In this document: in pieces, positions 53,796 to 61,533 of the stretch | Numbering within the stretch: position 1 is the first letter of the stretch | Layout: every line of letters starts with the position of its first letter | DNA from: JACCVL01 sp038232655 | Lineage (GTDB): Bacteria; Actinomycetota; Actinomycetes; Propionibacteriales; Nocardioidaceae | Length of the DNA stretch: 64,000 bases | NCBI GenBank assembly: GCA_038232655.1 | Contig: JBBSNM010000001.1 | Location: 1-64,000, forward strand | Direction of reading: 5' to 3' | Position numbers and translations under genes: made by a program | The notes under the pieces: generated by a model | The model's input: only the letters and a program-made list of their open reading frames with translations | Databases searched by the model: none | What the model was told of the DNA's origin: nothing

Positions 53796-53820
53796 ATACC
53801 CCACGCAGGGGGCGCCAAAC
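53796..53820 (-). promoter_or_regulatory. Sigma-B/F-type promoter of the PRC-barrel gene
   Basis: On the minus strand GTTT (53820-53817), 15 bases, GGGTAT (53801-53796). This matches the actinobacterial SigB/SigF consensus GTTT-N14/16-GGGTAT exactly. The -10 box is 57 bases before the ATG. Confidence 0.8.
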
Positions 53821-53858
53821 GCGATCCGCGGCATCGGTTTACGCCGTAAGCCTGTGTC

Positions 53859-53884
53859 GTTTACGGGCGCCAAGGATTGGGTAT
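53859..53884 (+). promoter_or_regulatory. Sigma-B/F-type promoter of the downstream membrane protein gene
   Basis: GTTT (53859-53862), 16 bases, GGGTAT (53879-53884), an exact consensus match about 50 bases before ATG 53935. It is back-to-back with the PRC promoter; the two sites are only 38 bases apart. Confidence 0.8.
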
Positions 53885-53934
53885 CTTTGAGTGAGCAGCA
53901 GCGCTGGACGACCGCACACACGGAGGACGCCATC

Positions 53935-54657
53935 ATGGGCAGCAAGCCAGTTGACCAGTCAGACGACGCCGGCAAGGACAACCCGCGCAAGGACAGCTCG
54001 CACGAGGCGCGCGACACCAGCACGTACGGCCGGGACGAGCGCGACGAGACGACGCCGACCAGCACCTACGGTCGCGACACCTACGGCTCCCACGGGACCG
54101 ACCACGGGACCGACCGCGAGGCCGACCGTGAGGCGCGGCGCCGGGACGAGTACGGCGGCACCAACGTCGGCGCGGCCTTCTTCGGCTGGCTGGTCGCCAT
54201 CGGGATGACGCTGATCCTCGCGGGCATCCTCGGTGCCATCGCCGCCGCGGTGGGTTCAAACCTGGACGTCGGCCTGAAGCAGGCCAAGAGCAGCGCCGAG
54301 TCGATCGGGATCGGGGCCGGCATCGCCCTGCTGGTGGTGCTGATGGTCGCCTACTTCACCGGCGGCTACGTGGCCGGGCGGATGTCGCGCTACGACGGCG
54401 GCCGCCAGGGGGTCGCCGTATGGCTGATCGGCCTGCTGGTGACGATCATCGTCGTCGGCGTGGGGGCGCTGGCCGGTGACCAGTACAACATCTTCAAGCG
54501 GGTCAACCTGCCGTCGCTGCCGATCCCGACGGACTCGGCCACCATCGGCGGCCTGATCGCGCTGGCGGTCATCTTGCTCGGCACCCTGCTGGCGGCCTTT
54601 CTGGGCGGTAAGGCCGGAGAGCGCTACCACCGCAAGATCGACCGCGTCGGCGCCTGA
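53935..54657 (+). CDS. Stress-linked membrane protein with disordered N-terminus
   Basis: A 240-residue protein of unknown function. The first 80 residues are polar and low in complexity, with repeated Tyr-Gly-Arg-Asp and Gly-Thr-Asp units (DTSTYGRDERDETT, YGSHGTDHGTDREAD). The rest has four hydrophobic helices, including FFGWLVAIGMTLILAGILGA and AVWLIGLLVTIIVVGVGAL, resembling small actinobacterial integral membrane proteins near stress genes. ATG 53935 has GGAGG eight bases upstream. Its promoter looks sigma-F dependent. Confidence 0.75.
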   Translation: MGSKPVDQSDDAGKDNPRKDSSHEARDTSTYGRDERDETTPTSTYGRDTYGSHGTDHGTDREADREARRRDEYGGTNVGAAFFGWLVAIGMTLILAGILGAIAAAVGSNLDVGLKQAKSSAESIGIGAGIALLVVLMVAYFTGGYVAGRMSRYDGGRQGVAVWLIGLLVTIIVVGVGALAGDQYNIFKRVNLPSLPIPTDSATIGGLIALAVILLGTLLAAFLGGKAGERYHRKIDRVGA

Positions 54658-54693
54658 GGGCGTCAGCGAAGGGTGGCCGGCCCGCTGCGCGGG

Positions 54694-55509
54694 CTAGGCG
54701 GCGAGCTGCTCGCGCAACCGGGTCAGGATCCCGCGCAGCAGCCGGGACACCTGCATCTGGCTCAGCCCGAGCGTGTCAGCGATCTGCCGCTGGGTCCACT
54801 CCTGCGTGATCCGCCAATCGAGGATCTGCCGGTCCCGCTCGGGCAGTGACGCGACGGCCCCGCGCAGGTCGATCACGGTCTCGGTGCGGGCGTAGTCGCC
54901 GTCGTGGGCACCGATCAACTCGTGCAGCGGCGTCTGCATCGACGACCCAGTGCTCGCCTCGGTGGGCTGGTCGAGCGAGACCGCGTGGAAGTGCATGCTG
55001 CTCGACAGGACCTCCAGCACCTGGTCGACGTCGGCGTCCAGGTGCTGGGCCAGCTCACGCGGCGTCGGCGAACGGCGCAGCCGGGCACTCAGCTTCTCCT
55101 GCGCCCCCGGGATGTCGGCGCGCAGCTCCTGCAGGCGCCGTGGGGGCCGAACCGCCCAGACGTGATCACGGAAGTGTCGCTTGATCTCACCGCGGATCGT
55201 CGGCACGGCGAAGCTCAGGAACGACACGCCATGCGAGGCGTCGAAGCGGCGCACGGCCTTGACCAGGCCCAGGTAGGCAACCTGCTCGAGGTCGTCGGCC
55301 TCCAGCCCCCGGCCCTGGAAGCGGTGCGCCACCGAGGTAGCCACGGCAACGTTGAGCTCGATGACCTGGTCCTGCAGCCGTCGACACCCGGTGGGGTCCT
55401 GCGTGCGAGACGCCGCGACCAGCAGCTCGTGCGTGCGCAGCTCACGCTCGTCGCGAGTAGCCGCAACCGCTGGGATCGGTACAGGTGGATCTGTGACTAC
55501 GGTGGACAC
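54694..55509 (-). CDS. SigB/SigF/SigG-family RNA polymerase sigma factor
   Basis: A 271-residue group 3 sigma factor. Region 2 contains HRFQGRGLEADDLEQVAYLG, LVKAVRRFDASHGVSFLSFA and VPTIRGEIKRHFRDHVWAVR; region 3 has RRSPTPRELAQHL; region 4 has LPERDRQILDWRITQEWTQR followed by QIADTLGLSQMQVSRLLRG. These factors run general stress or sporulation regulons and recognise GTTT...GGGTAT promoters, three of which lie within 2 kb. The start is GTG 55509. No anti-sigma or anti-anti-sigma gene is adjacent, unlike many sigF loci. Confidence 0.92.
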   Translation of the reverse strand: MSTVVTDPPVPIPAVAATRDERELRTHELLVAASRTQDPTGCRRLQDQVIELNVAVATSVAHRFQGRGLEADDLEQVAYLGLVKAVRRFDASHGVSFLSFAVPTIRGEIKRHFRDHVWAVRPPRRLQELRADIPGAQEKLSARLRRSPTPRELAQHLDADVDQVLEVLSSSMHFHAVSLDQPTEASTGSSMQTPLHELIGAHDGDYARTETVIDLRGAVASLPERDRQILDWRITQEWTQRQIADTLGLSQMQVSRLLRGILTRLREQLAA

Positions 55510-55602
55510 CCGCCGCCCTCTCGGCCGGGGTGAGTTGTGGCCTGCTGTTGGACCACAGAAAAAACCGTTCAGACACGCACGACCAAGTCGCGGAAGCGGT
55601 GA

Positions 55603-55628
55603 GTTTACATCGTAAGGTCGCAGAGTAT
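55603..55628 (+). promoter_or_regulatory. Sigma-B/F-type promoter of the MscS-like gene
   Basis: GTTT (55603-55606), 16 bases, GAGTAT (55623-55628), one mismatch to GGGTAT, 43 bases before ATG 55671. Confidence 0.65.
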
Positions 55629-55670
55629 CAAGAGCGCAGCTCGAAACTCTAGTCGACCGGAAGGTGACCC

Positions 55671-56561
55671 ATGCCCGACCAATCCCTCGCCCTCAACGTG
55701 GGGAAGAGCTTTCAGACCGCACTGGACGGCTTCTTCGGCTTCCTGCCGAAGCTCCTCGGCTTTCTCATCATCCTGCTCATCGGCTACATCGTGGCCAAGG
55801 TGGTCGCCACCGTCGTGAGCAAGCTACTCGAGAAGGTGGGCGTCGACCGGCACCTGCAGAACTCGGACGCGAACCAGTACGTCGAGCGCGTGTTGCCCGG
55901 CGCCAGCGCCTCCTCCGCGATCGCCAAGGTCGTGTTCTGGATCATCTTCATCTTCTTCCTGTTCACGGCCATCGGCACGCTCGAAATCCCGGCGCTGACC
56001 ACCTTCATGAACGACGTGCTGGCCTACCTCCCGAACATCATCGTGGCGATCGTGATCTTCATCATCGCGGCAACCATCTCCGGTGCCATCGCGGCAGGGG
56101 TCGCCAAACTGATGGGTGACACCCCAACCGGCAAGATCGTGGCCTCGGTGCTGCCCGCGCTGATCATGGTCATCGCCATGTTCATGATCCTGGAGCAGCT
56201 CAACATCGCCCCCGAGATCGTGCGCATCGCCTTCGCCGCAACCATCGGCGCGATCGCGCTGGGCCTGGCGCTGGCCTTCGGCCTGGGTGGGCGCCCGGTC
56301 GCCCAGCGGATGCTCGAGGACGCCTACGAGGCGGGCCAGCGCAACAAGGAGCAGATGAAGGCCGATGTCGCAGCTGGCCGCCAGCGTGGCGAGCAGCAGG
56401 CCCAGCAGGCCCAGGCTTCGGTGCAGACCTCGATGGCGGACGACTCGGTGCAAGACGACTCGGTCTCCTACGACACCAGCACGTTCTCGGCCTCCGAGCC
56501 GGACTACACCAGCGGGAGCACGCAGTACGGCACCAGCACGGACGACCCCTACCAGCGCTGA
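55671..56561 (+). CDS. MscS-like conserved-TM-helix membrane protein
   Basis: A 296-residue protein with about five membrane helices arranged as two conserved TM-helix repeats, as in CmpX/YkuT-like small mechanosensitive-channel relatives: FLPKLLGFLIILLIGYIVAK and YLPNIIVAIVIFIIAATISG. The pore-like helix is ATIGAIALGLALAFGLGGRP. The last 80 residues are polar, Gln/Ser/Asp-rich and probably disordered. The likely role is in osmotic or envelope stress. ATG 55671 has GGAAGGTG upstream. A terminator-like hairpin follows. Confidence 0.85.
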   Translation: MPDQSLALNVGKSFQTALDGFFGFLPKLLGFLIILLIGYIVAKVVATVVSKLLEKVGVDRHLQNSDANQYVERVLPGASASSAIAKVVFWIIFIFFLFTAIGTLEIPALTTFMNDVLAYLPNIIVAIVIFIIAATISGAIAAGVAKLMGDTPTGKIVASVLPALIMVIAMFMILEQLNIAPEIVRIAFAATIGAIALGLALAFGLGGRPVAQRMLEDAYEAGQRNKEQMKADVAAGRQRGEQQAQQAQASVQTSMADDSVQDDSVSYDTSTFSASEPDYTSGSTQYGTSTDDPYQR

Positions 56562-56582
56562 GGTCTCCGCTGAACGGGCGAA

Positions 56583-56619
56583 GGGTGGCCCCGCGATCCG
56601 TATGGTTGTGGGGCCACCC
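56583..56619 (+). terminator. Terminator-like hairpin after the MscS-like gene
   Basis: GGGTGGCCCC (56583-56592) and GGGGCCACCC (56610-56619) form a perfect 10-bp stem with a 17-base loop, 21 bases after the stop codon. There is no long T-run, as is usual in actinobacteria. Confidence 0.7.
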
Positions 56620-56659
56620 CTGTCTTGGTCACCCGCGCCAGAAGGAGGGACGAGGCACC

Positions 56660-57424
56660 ATGCCGCTCATCGGTCCGGATGAAGAGCCCTCGCTCGACGC
56701 CGACATCGCGGTCGTCGACGGTCAAGCCGCACCCTCGGACCGGGTGCCGCTAGACCGGGCGCGGATCGTCGCGGCCGGCATCGACTACGTCGACGCGAAT
56801 GGTCTCGCCGGCCTGACCATGCGCCGCCTAGGTGCCGACCTGGGCGTCGAAGCCATGTCGCTGTACCGCTACGTTTCAGGACGCGACGAGCTGCTGGCAG
56901 CAATCGTCGACCATGTCATCGACGAGGTGGGCCTAGATCCCGACATCATCACCGCGCCCGAGCACGGCTGGCAGGACTTCCTCCAACGGCTCGCGCACGG
57001 CTTCCGGCGGGTTGCCCTCGCCCATCCGCACGTCTTCCCGCTGGTCGCCTCCCACCCCACCGAGGCGCCCTGGATCCGCCCGCCGGTGCGCAGCCTGCAA
57101 TGGGTCGACCTATTCCTCGACGGGCTGATCACTGAGGGCTTCTCCGACGAGATGGCGGTGGCCACCTACCGCGCGTTCACCAGCTTCTTGCTGGGCCACC
57201 TGCTGTTGGAGGCCTCGACGATGGGCGCCGCGGTGGGGCCGCTGGACCTCACCGAGCAGCCGTCCGGGTCGCGCCCCGGCGTCGAGGCCTACCCGCACGT
57301 ACACCGACTGAGCGAAGCCCTGTCCGAGAACCACTCGGCGACGGAGTTCGAGCAGGCACTGGAGCAGCTGCTCGACCGGCTGGCCCAGGTGCTGGCCGCC
57401 AACGGCGGCCGAGACAGCGGCTGA
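56660..57424 (+). CDS. TetR-family transcriptional regulator
   Basis: A 254-residue repressor. The N-terminal helix-turn-helix is in IVAAGIDYVDANGLAGLTMR, RLGADLGVEAMSLYRYVSGR and DELLAAIVDHVIDEV. The C-terminal helical part resembles the TetR_C type, with a ligand pocket of unknown specificity. ATG 56660 has GAAGGAGG upstream and starts after the hairpin; a longer in-frame reading would run into that hairpin and is unlikely. No obvious target lies next to it; PAC2 converges from the other side. Confidence 0.85.
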   Translation: MPLIGPDEEPSLDADIAVVDGQAAPSDRVPLDRARIVAAGIDYVDANGLAGLTMRRLGADLGVEAMSLYRYVSGRDELLAAIVDHVIDEVGLDPDIITAPEHGWQDFLQRLAHGFRRVALAHPHVFPLVASHPTEAPWIRPPVRSLQWVDLFLDGLITEGFSDEMAVATYRAFTSFLLGHLLLEASTMGAAVGPLDLTEQPSGSRPGVEAYPHVHRLSEALSENHSATEFEQALEQLLDRLAQVLAANGGRDSG

Positions 57425-57433
57425 GACGGGAGC

Positions 57434-58432
57434 TCAGTCGCGGCCCTCACGGTGGTCCAGCCCGGCGAGGAACTGTTCGAACTGCTGGCCCAGCTGGTCG
57501 GCCGACGGCAGATCCTCGTCGTGAGCGAGCATGGACTGCCCGGCCCCCCGCGAGAACGCGTCGTACTGCTCCTCCAGCGCCGTCAGCACCTCCTGTCCGT
57601 CCTGCTCGGCGACCTGCCGATCGACCTCGTCGACGGTCGAGCGGGCCGCGTCGCGCAGCGAGTCCAGATCGAACGTCAGACCCGCGGCTGCCCCCGCCGC
57701 CTCGAGCAGGGCAACCGAGGCGGCAGGAAACTCCACCGCCGCGACGTAGTGCGGGACGTGCGCCACGTAGCCCATCGCATCCCGGCCGGCCTCGCCGAGA
57801 CGCAGCTCGAGCAGTGCCTGGGCGCTGGCGGGAACGGTCAGCCGGCCGGACCAGATGTTCGGCCGGTCGACCAGATCGGGGCGGGTCGCGTGCGCGGTCA
57901 GCACCACCGGCCGGGTGTGCGGCACCCCCATCGGCACCGCACCGAGGCCGACGACCAGCCGTACGCCGAGGTGCTCCACCAGCCGGTGCACGGCCGCGGT
58001 GAAGCCCTCCCAGCGGTAGTCGGGCTCCGGCCCGGTGAGCAGCAGGTACGGGGTCGCAGCCGCGTCGGTGAGCCGGCGCACCTCCAGCCGCGGGGCGTCG
58101 TAGGTGGCGTAGTGGTCACCGTCGAAGGCGAGGGCCGGCCGGCGCGCCCGGTAGTCGAAGAGCGTGTCGATGTCGAAGCGAGCCACCACCGTGCCGTGCC
58201 CGTCGCCGGCGCCGGGCACGGTGCCGCTGTCCGCCTCGACGTCGGTCGGACCACCGACCAGCTGCTGGGCCGCCAGCCGACCTGCCTGGCCGGCCGACAG
58301 GAATCCGTCCAGCGCATGCAGCAGCACCAGTCCGCGCTCGGGGGTGCTGCCGGTGAGCTCCAGCAGGCCGTCGTCACTGCCGGCGGCCACCTCGTCGTGG
58401 CCGCTTCGACGTCGCCATCGCATCATGTCCAT
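57434..58432 (-). CDS. PAC2-family protein
   Basis: A 332-residue PAC2 (proteasome assembly chaperone 2-like) protein. LVLLHALDGFLSAGQAGRLA, the VARFDIDTLFDYRARRP region, LLTGPEPDYRWEGFTAAVHR and the Gly-rich GVRLVVGLGAVPMGVPHTRP are family motifs. In actinobacteria such proteins are common and of uncertain role, sometimes tied to the proteasome. I start at ATG 58432; two other ATG codons follow within nine bases. It lies 65 bases after dxs. Confidence 0.8.
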   Translation of the reverse strand: MDMMRWRRRSGHDEVAAGSDDGLLELTGSTPERGLVLLHALDGFLSAGQAGRLAAQQLVGGPTDVEADSGTVPGAGDGHGTVVARFDIDTLFDYRARRPALAFDGDHYATYDAPRLEVRRLTDAAATPYLLLTGPEPDYRWEGFTAAVHRLVEHLGVRLVVGLGAVPMGVPHTRPVVLTAHATRPDLVDRPNIWSGRLTVPASAQALLELRLGEAGRDAMGYVAHVPHYVAAVEFPAASVALLEAAGAAAGLTFDLDSLRDAARSTVDEVDRQVAEQDGQEVLTALEEQYDAFSRGAGQSMLAHDEDLPSADQLGQQFEQFLAGLDHREGRD

Positions 58433-58497
58433 CGTGTGGTGCCAACTCCCGCACGGTTGTCCGCATTCCGCTCGTACCGCTGCCAGTACACCGCTGC

Positions 58498-60384
58498 TCA
58501 GGTGTGGTTGGCCAGCCAGTGACGGACCGCATCGGCGATCGGGGCGGGCGCCAGTCCGGCGCGCTCGCGCAGCACCGCGGGCTTGGCGTGGGAGAAGAAC
58601 TGCTGAGGGACGGCACGGACCAGCACGGGGGTGTCGACCTCCGCATCGCACAGCGCCGCGGTCACCGCCGAGCCGAAGCCGCCGACCCGGCCGTTGTCCT
58701 CGACGGTGACGACCAGGTCGTGGCTGCGGGCCAGGTCGACCACCGCGGGCGCAACCGGCAGCACCCAACGCGGATCGACCACGGTGACCGCCGCCTCGCC
58801 AGCGTCTCCGAGCAGCTGGGCCGCCTCGACCGCGGCATGCGCCATCGCGCCCGCAGCCACGATCAGCACACAACCCGGTTGATCGTCCGGACCGGTGCGC
58901 GCGAGCACGTCCACACCGCCGACCGAGTCGACCGCCTCGACGTCGGGCGGGACCGCCCCCTTCGGGAACCGCACCGCGGTCGGCGCGTCGTCGACGGCCA
59001 CCGCCGCACGCAGCAGCTCACGCAGCCGCGCACCGTCACGCGGGGCGGCCACCCGCATCGACGGCACCACACCGAGCAGGGACAGGTCCCAGATGCCGTT
59101 GTGCGAGGGACCGTCCTCGCCGGTGATCCCGGCACGGTCGAGCACGAAGGTGACACCGCAGCCGTGCAGCCCCACGTCGAGCAGGGTCTGGTCGAAGGCC
59201 CGGTTGAGGAACGTCGCGTAGATGGCGACCACCGGGTGCACACCACCGAGGGCGAGACCGGCGGCGCTGGTGACGGCGTGCTGCTCGGCGATGCCGACGT
59301 CGTACACCCGGTCCGGGAACTTGTCGGCGAAGGCGTCGAGACCGGTCGGCTGCAGCATGGCGGCCGTGACACCGACGATGTCGTCACGCTCGGCGGCGAG
59401 CACCGCAATCTCGTCGCGGAAGACGTGCGTCCAGGTGGTCACCGGTGTCGCGAGGGACTCGCCGGTGTCGGGGTCGAACGGATAAGACTGGTGCATCTGG
59501 TCGACCTCGTGCGCGACTGCCCGTGCGTACCCGTGTCCCTTCTCGGTCACGACGTGCACCAGCACCGGCCCGCCGAAGTGCTTGGCCTGGTCGAGGGCGC
59601 GCTCCACCGCGGGGCGGTCGTGACCGTCAACCGGGCCGACGTACTTGAGCCCCAGGTCCTCGAACAGGCCCTGCGGGGCGATGGCGTCCTTGAGCCCGCG
59701 CTTCACCGCATGCAGCGCGTCGTAGGTCGGCGGCCCGACCACCCGGACCCGGTTGAGCCGGGTCTTGATCGTGTTAAGCGTGGTCTCGTAGCGGGGGTTG
59801 GTGCGGGTCTCGGCCAGCCGGGCGGCGAGCCCGCCCGCCGTCGGTGCGTAGGAGCGGCCGTTGTCGTTGACGACCACGACGAGCGGGCGGTCCTTGCCGG
59901 CGGCGATCGTGTTGAGCGCCTCCCAGGCCATTCCGCCGGTGAGGGCACCGTCGCCGATGACGGCCACCACGTGCCGGTCCATACCGCGCACGGCGTATGC
60001 CTTGGCGAGGCCGTCCGCGTACGACAGCGAGGTGGAGGCGTGTGAGTTCTCGATCGTGTCGTGGTCGGACTCCGCCCGGCTGGGGTAGCCCGACAGCCCA
60101 CCCTCCTGGCGGAGCCGGTCGAACTCGGCCGCTCGCCCGGTGACCATCTTGTGCACGTAGGCCTGGTGGCCGGTGTCGAACAGGATCCGGTCGCGCGGTG
60201 AGTCGAAGACCCGGTGCAGCGCCAGCGTCAGCTCCACGACGCCGAGGTTGGGACCCAGGTGGCCGCCGTTGCTGGCGACCGCTGACACGATGCGCTCGCG
60301 GATCTCCTCGGCGAGGTCATCGAGCTGCGCGGCGTCGAGGGTCCGCAGGTCGCCCGGCCCGGCAATGCCATCGAGCAGGCCCAT
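58498..60384 (-). CDS. dxs: 1-Deoxy-D-xylulose-5-phosphate synthase
   Basis: First enzyme of the MEP isoprenoid pathway; it condenses pyruvate and glyceraldehyde 3-phosphate with thiamine diphosphate. The 628-residue protein has SNGGHLGPNLGVVELTLALH, FDTGHQAYVHKMVTGR, the ThDP site VIGDGALTGGMAWEALN with VVVVNDNGRSYAP, YDVGIAEQHAVTSAAGLALG with the catalytic Glu, and DRAGITGEDGPSHNGIWDLS. ATG 60384 has GGAGGAC seven bases upstream. Confidence 0.97.
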   Translation of the reverse strand: MGLLDGIAGPGDLRTLDAAQLDDLAEEIRERIVSAVASNGGHLGPNLGVVELTLALHRVFDSPRDRILFDTGHQAYVHKMVTGRAAEFDRLRQEGGLSGYPSRAESDHDTIENSHASTSLSYADGLAKAYAVRGMDRHVVAVIGDGALTGGMAWEALNTIAAGKDRPLVVVVNDNGRSYAPTAGGLAARLAETRTNPRYETTLNTIKTRLNRVRVVGPPTYDALHAVKRGLKDAIAPQGLFEDLGLKYVGPVDGHDRPAVERALDQAKHFGGPVLVHVVTEKGHGYARAVAHEVDQMHQSYPFDPDTGESLATPVTTWTHVFRDEIAVLAAERDDIVGVTAAMLQPTGLDAFADKFPDRVYDVGIAEQHAVTSAAGLALGGVHPVVAIYATFLNRAFDQTLLDVGLHGCGVTFVLDRAGITGEDGPSHNGIWDLSLLGVVPSMRVAAPRDGARLRELLRAAVAVDDAPTAVRFPKGAVPPDVEAVDSVGGVDVLARTGPDDQPGCVLIVAAGAMAHAAVEAAQLLGDAGEAAVTVVDPRWVLPVAPAVVDLARSHDLVVTVEDNGRVGGFGSAVTAALCDAEVDTPVLVRAVPQQFFSHAKPAVLRERAGLAPAPIADAVRHWLANHT

Positions 60385-60462
60385 CGCGAACGTCCTCCAG
60401 TCGTTGTCGCCGCGGCGCAGTCGCACGAGTCTATGCCGCCCCCACCGGCCGCGGATTCCGGA

Positions 60463-60508
60463 CGCGTCATCCACCCCTCCACGCGGATCATCCGAGGGTT
60501 ATCGCGAC
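60463..60508. repeat. Long inverted repeat around the HIT gene, left arm
   Basis: About 45 bases that recur, reverse-complemented, at 60975-61020. The inner part, CCACGCG(G)ATCATCCGAG followed by GGTTATCGCGAC, matches with a single base difference over 30 bases; the outer part matches with a few changes. It lies between dxs and the HIT gene and ends 18 bases before the HIT start codon. Confidence 0.8.
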
Positions 60509-60525
60509 GGCGTACGGTGCGGTGG

Positions 60526-60984
60526 ATGAGCGGCTGCCTGTTCTGCCGGATTGCCGCGCGCAGCGAGCCCGCCCACCTGGTGCTCGAGACCGACCACGTC
60601 GTCGGCTTCCTGGACAGCCGGCCGGTGTTCAAGGGACATGTGCTGCTGGTGACCCGACGCCATGTCGGGGCCCTTACCGAGCTGCCGGACGAGCTGCTCG
60701 TGCCCTTCTTCTCGGCCACGCGCGCCGTTGCCGCCGCCGTCCGTGACTCGCTCGGCGCGCAGGGGTCGTTCGTGGCGATGAACAACGTGGTCAGCCAGAG
60801 CGTCCCGCACCTGCATGCCCACGTGGTTCCGCGGACGAAGGGCGACGGGCTACGCGGGTTCTTCTGGCCGCGTACTCGCTACCTCGATGCCGGCGAGGCG
60901 CTGGCCTATGCAGTCCAGCTGCGCAACACGCTGACACCACAACTCTCGGATGAGCGGGAGGATGCCGCGGACGGGTCGCGATAA
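60526..60984 (+). CDS. HIT-family hydrolase (histidine triad)
   Basis: A 152-residue nucleotide-binding hydrolase. CLFCRIAARSEPAHLVLE is the N-terminal region with a possible zinc site, and VPHLHAHVVPRTKGDGLRGF holds the histidine triad (HxHxH). Substrates of the family are AMP-linked compounds or dinucleotides. ATG 60526 lacks a ribosome-binding site; TACGGT seven bases upstream may be a leaderless -10 box. The gene lies inside a long inverted repeat whose right arm includes the stop codon. Confidence 0.87.
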   Translation: MSGCLFCRIAARSEPAHLVLETDHVVGFLDSRPVFKGHVLLVTRRHVGALTELPDELLVPFFSATRAVAAAVRDSLGAQGSFVAMNNVVSQSVPHLHAHVVPRTKGDGLRGFFWPRTRYLDAGEALAYAVQLRNTLTPQLSDEREDAADGSR

Positions 60985-61020
60985 CCCTCGGATGATCGCG
61001 TGGAGGGGGTCGATGACGGC
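60975..61020. repeat. Long inverted repeat around the HIT gene, right arm
   Basis: Reverse complement of the left arm at 60463-60508. It begins inside the last codons of the HIT gene (GTCGCGATAA includes the TAA stop) and runs into the tandem GATGAC-rich repeats that follow. Confidence 0.8.
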
Positions 61021-61110
61021 GTTGAGGGGGTTGATGACGGCGTGGAGGGGCGGATGACTGGTGGGGGCGGATGACGGGCTGGTCGGGCGGATGACGGGCT
61101 GGAGGGGCGG
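61000..61110 (+). repeat. Imperfect tandem repeats of about 20 bp after the HIT gene
   Basis: About six units of 17-21 bases built on GTGGAGGGG-(N)-GGATGACGG. GATGAC occurs at 61012, 61033, 61053, 61070 and 61090; related bases also occur in the inverted repeat arms. No open reading frame on the plus strand uses it. Confidence 0.75.
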
Positions 61111-61123
61111 CGCTGAAAGCGCC
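61109..61123. terminator. Short strong hairpin between HIT and the minus-strand gene
   Basis: GGCGCT (61109-61114), GAA, AGCGCC (61118-61123). It lies between convergent genes, could end both transcripts and is GC-rich without T-runs. Confidence 0.5.
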
Positions 61124-61133
61124 CCAGGGCGGG

Positions 61134-61505
61134 TCAGAGGCGGGGGCGGAAGCGGCGGCCGCGCAGTGCCTCCTCGACCAGCCCAACCTCGCGTCGGAGC
61201 ACCTGCAGCCGCTCCGACTCCAGCTGCCAGGTGGCCACCGCCCTCTCCACCACGTCCAGTTCGGCGACGTCACGCAGCGCCGTGCGCGCCTCGCTCACCC
61301 CGCGACGGGCGGCGGACTGCATCGCCTCCACGTGCAGCGCCGCGAAGCGAGCCAGCACCACCGGGTGGCGGCGCAGCCCGGAGTAGCCGCGGTACTCCGG
61401 TGGGCAGTGGTCCAGCAGCCAGCCGACCGCGGTCTGCTCCCAGTCCGGTGCACCGGGCGGGCGCACCCCGCCGGGCCAGCCGGGCGGCGTGACGGCAGCG
61501 TTCAT
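61134..61505 (-). CDS. Conserved actinobacterial hypothetical protein
   Basis: A 123-residue, mostly helical protein that looks like a conserved actinobacterial family of unknown function: PPGAPDWEQTAVGWLLDHCP, PEYRGYSGLRRHPVVLARFA and the ending VGLVEEALRGRRFRPRL. No signal peptide, membrane segment or catalytic motif is visible. ATG 61505 is chosen over a longer in-frame start at 61559 because it gives the conserved MNAAVTPPGWPGGVRPPG. The flavin-reductase-like gene ends 28 bases upstream. Confidence 0.75.
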   Translation of the reverse strand: MNAAVTPPGWPGGVRPPGAPDWEQTAVGWLLDHCPPEYRGYSGLRRHPVVLARFAALHVEAMQSAARRGVSEARTALRDVAELDVVERAVATWQLESERLQVLRREVGLVEEALRGRRFRPRL

Positions 61506-61533
61506 GTGGCCACCCCCGTTGCCTCGCCACCGA

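Noticed and set aside
53851..53935. Earlier in-frame start (53854) for the membrane protein
   Set aside because: It would lie over the sigma-F promoter; ATG 53935 has a good ribosome-binding site.
56585..56660. Earlier in-frame start for the TetR regulator
   Set aside because: It would translate through the terminator hairpin; ATG 56660 has GAAGGAGG upstream and a normal TetR N-terminus.
60791..61273. Minus-strand open frame over the tandem repeats
   Set aside because: Pro/Arg/His repeats produced by the GATGAC array; no start signal and no family resemblance.
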